Assembly: GCA_002395925.1 (NCBI GenBank)
Contig: DGVM01000179.1
Coordinates: 1-30,820 of the forward strand
Direction: 5' to 3'
DNA from: Bacteroidales bacterium UBA4284
GTDB lineage: Bacteria > Bacteroidota > Bacteroidia > Bacteroidales > UBA932
Length of the DNA: 30,820 bases
Part shown: positions 7,710 through 15,124 of the stretch, in pieces
Position numbering within the stretch: the first letter of the stretch is position 1
Layout: each line of letters opens with the position of its first letter
The notes under the pieces: generated by a model
Seen by the model: the letters and a program-made list of their open reading frames with translations, nothing else
What the model was told of the DNA's origin: nothing
Databases searched by the model: none
Made by a program: the position numbers and the translations under genes

Positions 7710-9413
7710 TTACTTTTTGATAATGAAACCCTTGCCGCTGCCGTCGCCAAGCCAGACGCGGGGGCCTTCTTCTTTTACGACCTTGACGGAATACGTGGTT
7801 CCGGACAGCACGCTGCTGCGTCCCTTGCGCCAATTGACGGTAATCGTCAGTTTGTCACCCTTGACGAGGGTATTACGGTAACCGGTGATTTCCACCTGCT
7901 CCTTGGACTCGGGCTCGAGAATGGTGAAAGTCAACACTCCAGAGTCGGAATACTGACGGCAGTACTGGTCGGTACCGGGGACATAAATCCTTGTGTTGTT
8001 GCCTTGATAGATGCCGTATCCGAAGTTGGACTCCATCGGATCCTCGGCGGCAGGAGCCCCCGACGATCCCTTCCTGTAAACCGTAACGGGGTCTTTGAGG
8101 TTGGAACCCGTCCCATAGGCACTGAACCTGGGGCTTCCAGAATTCTCCCTTATTATGTTCGAAAGTCCGCTGCCGGCAGTTATGGTCGCTTCTCCGGTGG
8201 AAGTTATGTCAAACGTCCAGCTGCTGAAAGAGTCAATACCGTCCTTCTCAGTGAGGTTGTTTCCGGAGGAACGGGTGCTGAGATACTTGCCGTTTTCCGC
8301 CTGCAAGGCCCAGGTTCCGCCTTCGACTCCTGCGACAAGCGTAAACACGGTGGCGGAACCGATGTCCGTCATGGTTTCGGACTCCGTCTTGACCTGGACT
8401 CTCTGCCGGTATTTGTCGCTGTACTGCTCGCCCATGGCATAGTTGCCGGACTTGTTCGCAATGATTATCTGGTCGCCGGCACACAGCTGGGAGGCGTCTT
8501 TTACCAGTACGAACGAATCGCTTCCGGAAAGGGGCTCTATGCCATTCATATCGACCTTTATGACTGCGATGCGGCCCGAGGTAAAGCGGCGCCCTGCAGG
8601 GAACTCGATCTCCTTGACGAAGGAGCCCTGGTCGGTATAGACCGTAACGACCGCAATCTGTCCGGACATATCGACCGGAGCGCATGCGAACCAGATGTCG
8701 GAAGTCTTGGATGTATTGATGGTGAGCGTCGAAGACGCGCCGTTGTCGGTGAACTCATGGCCGCTCGAGCAATTCCAGTACCAGTCGCCCACGAATGGCG
8801 CAGTGGCGGTAATCTCAATTTTGCTGACAGTAGCGCCGCCGAGCTCGAGATTTTCGAAAGACAGCCTGCCATAGGCGGTCAGGTGACTGAAATGCATGTT
8901 CACCTTCTCGGGAGCGCTGTCGTACTCGCTGCTGCTTGCCGCAATTATCATCGCCGCTTCGTCCACGGAGGAGTCGAGCGGAGTCTGTACCGCAGGAATG
9001 CTTATGCTCCATGCTTTGCGGCTCTCGCTGAGGGTCTTGGCGGCAGAAGCGGGACTGACGGCATAAAACACGTATGGAGCCGCATCGGCGGCAAAGTCGA
9101 AGTCGGCTGCAAAGCTGGCATGTCGGAAATCTTCGCTCGCAATCACGGAGGCTTCCTTGACGGAGGAATACCCCAGCGCAAGCTTTACATAGGTGTCGTT
9201 TTCTGTCCAGAAAGTGGGATATACGCCGCCTTCTCCCTGACCGAAAGCGGCTTTAGTATCTGCCTGGGAGGCTTCGAAAAGCACTGTCCTGCCGGTTGCA
9301 GGGCCGGAATACTTCATTTCTTCCGTTCCTTCATTGTGGCAGGAGGCCAGGAGCAGCAGAGCGGCCACCAGCAAAGATGCTGTATGTCTGAATGTCGCAA
9401 ATGATTTATTCAT
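7710..9413 (-). CDS. Large surface lipoprotein, fimbrillin-like N-terminal half
   Basis: A 567-residue SpII lipoprotein: LLLLASC with acylated Cys25, followed by HNEGTEE, an acidic start compatible with surface export. Residues about 40-290 look like the fimbrillin/Mfa-like beta-sandwich of Bacteroidetes (TKAAFG...YPTFWTENDTYVKLA, then FSHLTAYGRLSFENLELGGATVSKIEI, and FPAGRRFTSGRIAVIKVDM). Residues about 300-450 form a second domain (DQIIIANKSGNYAMG...GTWALQAENGKYLSTRSSGNNL...SPRFSAY) similar to ligand-binding beta modules found in phylum surface proteins. A third beta domain ends the protein. The role is probably adhesion or capture of a substrate for the M6 protease encoded next; the precise function is unknown. 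It follows a 47-residue small ORF by 11 bases. Confidence 0.75.
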   Translation of the reverse strand: MNKSFATFRHTASLLVAALLLLASCHNEGTEEMKYSGPATGRTVLFEASQADTKAAFGQGEGGVYPTFWTENDTYVKLALGYSSVKEASVIASEDFRHASFAADFDFAADAAPYVFYAVSPASAAKTLSESRKAWSISIPAVQTPLDSSVDEAAMIIAASSSEYDSAPEKVNMHFSHLTAYGRLSFENLELGGATVSKIEITATAPFVGDWYWNCSSGHEFTDNGASSTLTINTSKTSDIWFACAPVDMSGQIAVVTVYTDQGSFVKEIEFPAGRRFTSGRIAVIKVDMNGIEPLSGSDSFVLVKDASQLCAGDQIIIANKSGNYAMGEQYSDKYRQRVQVKTESETMTDIGSATVFTLVAGVEGGTWALQAENGKYLSTRSSGNNLTEKDGIDSFSSWTFDITSTGEATITAGSGLSNIIRENSGSPRFSAYGTGSNLKDPVTVYRKGSSGAPAAEDPMESNFGYGIYQGNNTRIYVPGTDQYCRQYSDSGVLTFTILEPESKEQVEITGYRNTLVKGDKLTITVNWRKGRSSVLSGTTYSVKVVKEEGPRVWLGDGSGKGFIIKK

Positions 9414-9424
9414 GGTGGAACGGA

Positions 9425-9568
9425 TTAAAAGACTCCCCAGTCATCTTCGACTCCGGAGTCTATTCCGGAATCTTCGAGGAGATTGTACTGCAAACAATTA
9501 TCTGTCCGGAAGAGTTCCGGAGCATAATAAGGGCGTTTGGAAAATGTGGTTGATATATCGGATTTCAT
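9425..9568 (-). CDS. Small protein (47 residues), unknown
   Basis: A short frame between a well-formed promoter and the lipoprotein gene, with ATG at 9566-9568 and TAA at 9425-9427. The product starts MKSDISTTFSKRPYYAPELF, has one cysteine (TDNCLQYNLLEDSG) and ends in an acidic tail GIDSGVEDDWGVF. The pattern (about 40-50 residues, Tyr/Pro-rich start, central Cys/Leu stretch, acidic Gly/Asp/Trp end) is one I associate with short ORFs often found in front of lipoprotein and surface-protein genes in Bacteroidetes. No signal peptide or membrane segment is visible. It could be a leader peptide or a small structural or regulatory protein. Position between promoter and gene, and clean spacing, support real translation. 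Confidence 0.62.
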   Translation of the reverse strand: MKSDISTTFSKRPYYAPELFRTDNCLQYNLLEDSGIDSGVEDDWGVF

Positions 9569-9583
9569 AAATATTTTAGCCTA

Positions 9584-9615
9584 CAAAGATACAAATAAAA
9601 CCCGGCATAAACCAA
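9584..9615 (-). promoter_or_regulatory. Promoter for the small ORF-lipoprotein-M6 operon
   Basis: On the minus strand TTGG (9612-9615), a 20-base spacer and TATCTTTG (9584-9591) give a strong Bacteroidetes promoter. The small ORF begins 15 bases after the -7 box. Confidence 0.7.
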
Positions 9616-9622
9616 CGTGAGC

Positions 9623-11431
9623 CTAAGAAATACTTCCGCCGGTATAAAGCTCCCAGTATTTGCCGCGCTTGTCGAGGAGTTCGAAATGCTTGCCGGCCTC
9701 GATGATGCGTCCCTTCTCGAGCACGATGATGTAGTCGGCGTCACGTACCGTGGAGAGTCGGTGCGCGATTACAAAACTCGTGCGCCCCTTCATTATTCCG
9801 TCCATACCCTTCTGGATGAACTTTTCCGTGCGGGTATCGATAGATGAAGTAGCCTCGTCGAGTATGAGTACGGGAGGATCGGCGACGGCCGTCCTCGCAA
9901 TGCTGAGCAGCTGTCTCTCGCCTGCGCTGAGCGAACCTCCGTCGGAATCTATGACGGTGGCATAGCCGTCGGGCAGACGCCTGATGAAGCTGTCGGCATG
10001 CACCAGCCTGGCAGCCGCGATGCACTCCTCGTCGGTAGCGTCCAGACGGCCGAAACGTATATTTTCCATTACGGTGCCGCTGAACAGGTTCGTCTCCTGC
10101 AGCACTATTCCGAGCGAGCGCCGCAGCGAATCTTTGCGGATGCGGCGTACGTCGAATCCGTCAACGGTAATAATTCCGTCGGAAGTGTCGTAGAAACGGT
10201 TTATCAGGTTGGTAATCGTGGTCTTACCGGCTCCCGTACCACCCACGAAAGCAATCTTCTGGCCGGGATAAGCCGTCAGCGTAATGTCGTAAAGCACCTG
10301 GACACCGGGGACATAGCCAAAATCAACATCCTTGAGGCTCACCAGTCCCTCCTGAGGCACATACCTGTCGCCGTCTTTCCACTGCCAGATCCTGGTATCC
10401 TGCCCCGAGTCTGTCTTTCCCGGACGGCAGACCAGCTCCACGCTGCCCTCATCGCCCTCGGAGGCTTCGTCGAGCAGGGCGTAAACCCGGTCGGCGCCGG
10501 CCGACGCCATAGCTATATTGTTGACTTCCTGGCTGATTTGCGCGATGGGACGCGAAAAGTTCTTATGCAGCGTAAGGAAGGACACAAGCGTACCGAGACT
10601 AAGTACCGCGGAGCCGTAGTGCAGGGCGATAACCGCTCCGAAAATGGCAATCAGCACGTAGCCCAGATTGGCGATGCCGGCATTGATGGGCATGACCGTA
10701 TTGGCGACCCGGTTGGCCTTGAAAACGCTCTGGAACAGCTCTTCGTTGATACCGTCAAATCCCTCCATGGCCTGTTTTTCGTGGCTGAAGACCTTTACGA
10801 CCTTCTGTCCGGACACCATTTCCTCTATGTATCCGTTGACGCGCGCCATATTCTCCTGCCGGCCGCGGAAGTACTTCCGGGAATACTTTGACATGACCAC
10901 CGCTACCACAAGGGCGCTGCCGGCGCACAGCAGCGACAGGGCGGTAAGCGGCACGCTCAGCACCAGCATGCTCACGAAGGTGGAGAGCAGCGTGATGACT
11001 GCGCTGAACAGGTGCGGAATCGTGCGTCCGACCATCTGCCGGAACGTGTCCATATCGTTGGTGAACACCGACATGATCTCGCCGTGCGGGCGGGAGTCAA
11101 AAAAGCGCAGGGGCAGGCTCATCAGGTGCTCGAAGGCGTCTGTGCGCAGCTGCCGAATAATCCCCTGCTCCACTTTTATCATAAGGAAGTTGAACAGGAA
11201 CGAGGCCAGCACGCCGACAAGCAGCACGGCAGCCAGACGCAGGAGCGCCCCGGCCAGGGGCGAGAAATCGGGAACCGCAGCCTCTGTGAGCGGAAGGATG
11301 TACCCGTCGATGAGCGTACGGGTAAACAGCGTCATGGCAAGGGTGCAGAGCGTCGAAAGCACGATGAGCAGCGCTACTGCAAGCAGCGTCCATTTCCAGT
11401 CCCGCAACATATGTTGTATGAGGCGTTTCAC
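9623..11431 (-). CDS. ABC exporter half-transporter, catalytic subunit
   Basis: A 602-residue type IV ABC exporter: about six transmembrane helices in residues 15-310 and a nucleotide-binding domain from about 365. Walker A is GGTGAGKTT (397-405), the Q-loop is VLQETNLFSGT, the signature is a changed LSAGE (501-505), Walker B is VLILDE with intact catalytic Glu526, and the switch histidine is His557 (IAHRLS). An insertion of roughly 25 residues rich in charged amino acids (about 325-355) lies before the ATPase domain. Its ATG overlaps the stop codon of the partner gene (ATGA at 11428-11431). The pair resembles the LmrCD/TM287-288 heterodimers that export drugs, lipids or peptides; the substrate is not predictable. 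Confidence 0.92.
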   Translation of the reverse strand: MKRLIQHMLRDWKWTLLAVALLIVLSTLCTLAMTLFTRTLIDGYILPLTEAAVPDFSPLAGALLRLAAVLLVGVLASFLFNFLMIKVEQGIIRQLRTDAFEHLMSLPLRFFDSRPHGEIMSVFTNDMDTFRQMVGRTIPHLFSAVITLLSTFVSMLVLSVPLTALSLLCAGSALVVAVVMSKYSRKYFRGRQENMARVNGYIEEMVSGQKVVKVFSHEKQAMEGFDGINEELFQSVFKANRVANTVMPINAGIANLGYVLIAIFGAVIALHYGSAVLSLGTLVSFLTLHKNFSRPIAQISQEVNNIAMASAGADRVYALLDEASEGDEGSVELVCRPGKTDSGQDTRIWQWKDGDRYVPQEGLVSLKDVDFGYVPGVQVLYDITLTAYPGQKIAFVGGTGAGKTTITNLINRFYDTSDGIITVDGFDVRRIRKDSLRRSLGIVLQETNLFSGTVMENIRFGRLDATDEECIAAARLVHADSFIRRLPDGYATVIDSDGGSLSAGERQLLSIARTAVADPPVLILDEATSSIDTRTEKFIQKGMDGIMKGRTSFVIAHRLSTVRDADYIIVLEKGRIIEAGKHFELLDKRGKYWELYTGGSIS

Positions 11432-13164
11432 GGCTGGTCGAAGTCGGCCTCCCCTCCGGATGTCTGCATGTCGTATATGTCTTTGTAGATGCCCCCCTCG
11501 GCCAGCAGCTCCTCATGCGTACCGACCCCGCAGATGCGTCCGTCGTCCATGACTACAATGCGGTCGGTGTCGCGTATGCTCAGGATGCGCTGCGAAATGA
11601 TTATCAGCGTAACGTCGGGTATGCGGGTGGCAAAGGTTTCGCGTATGCGTGCGTCGGTGGCCGTATCGACGGCGCTGGTGGAATCGTCGAGCACCAGCAC
11701 CTTGGGACGGCCCAGCAGGGCACGCGCTATGCAAAGGCGCTGCCTCTGGCCTCCGGAGAAATTGGTTCCGCCCTGATCGACCTTGGTATCAAGCCCTTGG
11801 GGCAGATCGGCGACAAAATCGGCGGCGGCAAGGCGGCAGGCCTCCATACATTCCTGGGGGCTCGCATCGGGATTGCCCCAGCGAAGGTTTTCCAGCAGGG
11901 TGCCGGAGAAGAGCGTATTCTTCTGAAGCACTACCGCGACCGCGCTGCGTATTGCGGAGAACGAATATCTGCGTACGTCGGTACCGCCGACTTTGACAGT
12001 TCCCCGGGAAGGGTCGTACAGACGGCTCACGAGGCTTACGAGAGTGGTTTTGCCGCATCCCGTACCGCCGATGATGCCTATCTTCTCACCGCTGCGTATA
12101 TGCAGATTGACGTCGCTGAGGGCAGGATTGCCTCCGGCGGAGTAAGAGAAGTTCACGCCGTCCATGTCGATGCTGCCGTCGGGTACGTCCATGACAGGGT
12201 CGGGATCTTCCTTCATCGAGGGATCCCTGTCAAGGACCTCCGCGATGCGTTTGCCGCTGGCGGCGCTCTGGGTAAGCATGACGAATATCATTGACAGCAT
12301 CATCAGCGAACTCAGAATCTGCATCTGGTACGTGAACAGTGAGGTCAGTTCTCCGGTGGTAAGCCCGCCTCCTACTATAAACTTGGCTCCGAACCACGAA
12401 AGCGCTATCATGGAACCGTAGGTCACGATGTTCATGACGGGCTGGTTGAAGGCCACTATGACTTCCGCCGCTACGTTGAGCCGGTAGATGACATCGACGG
12501 CGGCACGGAACCTCAGGCTCTCGTGCTTCTCGCGCACGAAGGACTTGATGACGCGTATGCCTCCCACGCCCTCGCGCACAACCGCGTTGAGGTCGTCGTA
12601 CTTGCGCATGAGCTCTGTGAAGACCTTCATGGCACGCGAGACGATGAAATACATGGAGACGGAAAGGACCACCATCGCCGCAAGGAACACCAGGCTAAGG
12701 GAGGCGTTGATGAAGAAACTCATGAACATGCCGGCAAGCACGTTGAGCGGAGCACGGACGCTGATGCGAAGGAGCATCTGGAAGGCGCCCTGCAGATTTG
12801 CGACGTCGGTGGTCATACGGGTCACCAGGCCGGCGGTGCTGAAAGCATCGATGTCGGCAAAGGAGAATGTCTGTATGCGGGCGAACATGGCTCTGCGAAG
12901 ATTCATCGCAAAGCCGGCGCTGCTCCGGGCGCCCTCGCGGCCCGACATGATTCCGAAAAAGAGGCTGACGGCGGCTATAACCACCATAAGCACGCCGTAC
13001 TTCCATACGGCGGCCATGTCCGAGGCCATGATGCCCTTGTCGATGAGGGAAGCGGTGACGTAAGGGATAAGCACGCCCATCACGACTTCCAGCGCCGTCC
13101 ACACCGGAGTCATTATCGCGGACAAACGAAATTGCCCGACATGTTTAAGGAGCGTCCTCAACAT
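11428..13164 (-). CDS. ABC exporter half-transporter, degenerate-site subunit
   Basis: A 578-residue ABC exporter subunit with six transmembrane helices (about 15-300) and a nucleotide-binding domain. Walker A is GGTGCGKTT (366-374) and the signature is a good FSGGQ (469-473), but Walker B reads VLVLDD, so the catalytic Glu is Asp494, and the switch histidine is replaced by Gln525 (IISQRI). These changes are typical of the non-hydrolysing site in heterodimeric exporters. The start is the ATG at 13162-13164: a TTG three codons upstream lies inside the -7 promoter box. This makes the message nearly leaderless. It is the first gene of a two-gene operon. Confidence 0.92.
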   Translation of the reverse strand: MLRTLLKHVGQFRLSAIMTPVWTALEVVMGVLIPYVTASLIDKGIMASDMAAVWKYGVLMVVIAAVSLFFGIMSGREGARSSAGFAMNLRRAMFARIQTFSFADIDAFSTAGLVTRMTTDVANLQGAFQMLLRISVRAPLNVLAGMFMSFFINASLSLVFLAAMVVLSVSMYFIVSRAMKVFTELMRKYDDLNAVVREGVGGIRVIKSFVREKHESLRFRAAVDVIYRLNVAAEVIVAFNQPVMNIVTYGSMIALSWFGAKFIVGGGLTTGELTSLFTYQMQILSSLMMLSMIFVMLTQSAASGKRIAEVLDRDPSMKEDPDPVMDVPDGSIDMDGVNFSYSAGGNPALSDVNLHIRSGEKIGIIGGTGCGKTTLVSLVSRLYDPSRGTVKVGGTDVRRYSFSAIRSAVAVVLQKNTLFSGTLLENLRWGNPDASPQECMEACRLAAADFVADLPQGLDTKVDQGGTNFSGGQRQRLCIARALLGRPKVLVLDDSTSAVDTATDARIRETFATRIPDVTLIIISQRILSIRDTDRIVVMDDGRICGVGTHEELLAEGGIYKDIYDMQTSGGEADFDQP

Positions 13165-13170
13165 AACGGG

Positions 13171-13178
13171 CAAAGTTA
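13171..13178 (-). promoter_or_regulatory. -7 element of the ABC exporter promoter
   Basis: TAACTTTG on the minus strand matches TAnnTTTG. Only 6 bases separate it from the start codon, so transcription should begin about 4 bases before, or at, the ATG. No convincing -33 box is seen at 19-21 bases. Confidence 0.5.
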
Positions 13179-13205
13179 ATAAATATTTGAATTATGGAAT
13201 GGTTG

Positions 13206-15116
13206 TCAAGCGTAAGAATGCATGCCGCCAAGTATCAGATTAACGCCGAAATAGGTAATAAGCACGCACAGGAAAGCTCCGATCGTAAACCAGTGGAAGA
13301 AACGGGAGTTCCTGAATGGCCGCAGCGCATCTGCGTGAAGGGTGAAGGAATACACGAGCATGGTGATGAGGGCCCAGGTCTCCTTGGGATCCCATGCCCA
13401 GTAACTTCCCCAGGAAATGTTCGCCCACACGGCGCCCAGGAAGGTTCCGAACGTCAGCAGGAACACTGCCGGGTAAAGGAACACGAGGCTCAGGTCCTTG
13501 AGAGTGGCGCTCACCTCGCGCGACGATACCGACACTCCCATTATACCGTTGAAGGCTACCAGTCCGAACAAAGTATAGGACAACATCATGCTCAGTACGT
13601 GTATCGACAGCAGCGGCGAGCGCAGCACAGGCATCAGGGGCATGATCTGGGGGCTGACTCCGGCCTTGCTGGCGAGCAGCATAGTAAAGCCCGCCACAAG
13701 GAATCCGAGCGGCTGGACCAGAGGGAAGCGCTTGGACAGCAAGACCATAGCAATTGTCGCAAACCAGGCCATCAGCATCATGACGTTGTACCGCCCCACG
13801 TAAGGACCCGTCCCGGACACCCACCAGCGCAGCCCGATGACCACGGACAGATACATCCACAGAAGCAGAGCTACGACAGTCGCTGCAAGCACAATCCACT
13901 GCGGCATGCGCCTGCGTTTGCTCAGATACACGCAATTGAGGACGAAAAGCAGGATGCCGAGGGTAAGGCTCAGGATGAACTGCACACATGGACGGGCGAT
14001 ACGGATGTATGCCCGCTCCGCCTTGACCTTGGCCTCGGAAGGGATAACTCCGGCGGCTGTCTTCTGCTGATAGGCCTTGATGCCGCCGATGACTTTGAGG
14101 GCGTCGGCCTCGTTGCCTTCCGCAAGACAGTTGTTTATGACTTCGGGAGACTTTCGTACGAATGTCCACAGATCGTCGCTGTCGTAGATGCCGGCAGGCA
14201 GGTCTCCGTTTGCGGAATACCAGCTGACGGTGCCAAGCGAATCGGCTATAGGGAATATCTTGAGTTTGGAAAGCTCTTCGAGCGTAGCGTCGAGGCCTTT
14301 TTCCTGAAGGTAGGTATCGAACGGGCACACGCGGTGACCATAATAGATGTACATGCTCCCGAGAGCCTCCTTGACTTCCCTGCTGCCGGCGGCCGCTCCT
14401 GCATTTGACGGAATCAGTACGAGAAGCAGCATTGCGGCAGAGGCCTCAAGCACCCTGCGAAGCGCAGCCCTGAATGCTGAGTCTTTCTGGAAGAAGAAAC
14501 CTATCATGCTTATAAGCAACAAGATATAACCGGTATAGCTGATGCCGACGCCCCACGGGTCATGGCTCACGGCAAGGATGCTGCCGTTGCCGTCTTCATC
14601 GTAGTCTGCCTGATAGAAGCGATAGCCCTTGTACTTCAGGATGTTGTTCATGGAAATGACATAGGGTTCACCGTCCACGGTAACGTCGCTGCGGAATCCG
14701 GAAGGCATCTTGGAGCCATGATGGTATTCCACCGTAAAGCCGTCAAGCTTCACGCTGAAAGGAAGCTTGACCTCAGTATCGTCCTCCAGCTCGAAGGCGT
14801 CAAGAGTTTCGCCCTCCCGCAGATGCATGCTTCCGCTCTTGGAGAAGAGGTGCGTGGTGAGTGCTCCGGCAAGGATTACCATGAAGGCAAGGTGTATTCC
14901 GAAGGTGAAAACCCTTTTGGGAGCCCCCCGCATGATGATATAAGCGAAACCGGAAATGGCGGCTACCGCCCAAAGCACGATGAAAGCGGGGTTATGATAC
15001 ACCAGGCGCATGGCCTCAGGGGTTCCCTGCAGCTTTTCAAGAACCGTGGCAGCCGTCATCGCTGCGATGAGGGCTGCCATAGTTCCGTAAGTCAGATACT
15101 TAAGTATTTTTTGCAT
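13206..15116 (-). CDS. ccsBA: Fused cytochrome c synthetase CcsBA (ResB-CcsA)
   Basis: A 636-residue membrane protein for system II cytochrome c maturation, which exports haem and attaches it to CxxCH motifs in the periplasm. The N-terminal ResB/CcsB-like part has several helices with a conserved histidine in TFGIHLAFM (His75), then a soluble segment (about 240-370). The C-terminal CcsA part holds the haem-handling WWD motif WGSYWAWDPKETW (569-581), flanked by histidines at 506 (SIHVLSMMLSY) and 594 (SFTLHADAL). Both halves in one chain is common in Bacteroidetes. It follows the di-haem oxidoreductase gene by 8 bases, so the synthetase is co-expressed with a protein it must mature. Confidence 0.92.
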   Translation of the reverse strand: MQKILKYLTYGTMAALIAAMTAATVLEKLQGTPEAMRLVYHNPAFIVLWAVAAISGFAYIIMRGAPKRVFTFGIHLAFMVILAGALTTHLFSKSGSMHLREGETLDAFELEDDTEVKLPFSVKLDGFTVEYHHGSKMPSGFRSDVTVDGEPYVISMNNILKYKGYRFYQADYDEDGNGSILAVSHDPWGVGISYTGYILLLISMIGFFFQKDSAFRAALRRVLEASAAMLLLVLIPSNAGAAAGSREVKEALGSMYIYYGHRVCPFDTYLQEKGLDATLEELSKLKIFPIADSLGTVSWYSANGDLPAGIYDSDDLWTFVRKSPEVINNCLAEGNEADALKVIGGIKAYQQKTAAGVIPSEAKVKAERAYIRIARPCVQFILSLTLGILLFVLNCVYLSKRRRMPQWIVLAATVVALLLWMYLSVVIGLRWWVSGTGPYVGRYNVMMLMAWFATIAMVLLSKRFPLVQPLGFLVAGFTMLLASKAGVSPQIMPLMPVLRSPLLSIHVLSMMLSYTLFGLVAFNGIMGVSVSSREVSATLKDLSLVFLYPAVFLLTFGTFLGAVWANISWGSYWAWDPKETWALITMLVYSFTLHADALRPFRNSRFFHWFTIGAFLCVLITYFGVNLILGGMHSYA

Positions 15117-15124
15117 TCGTCAGG

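Noticed and set aside
8004..9404. 466-codon open frame on the plus strand
   Set aside because: Antisense to the fimbrillin-like lipoprotein, which has a promoter, a lipobox and normal domain layout; the plus-strand product looks like random composition.
13194..14408. 404-codon open frame on the plus strand
   Set aside because: Antisense to ccsBA, where the WWD motif proves the minus-strand reading; the product is His/Gln-rich noise.
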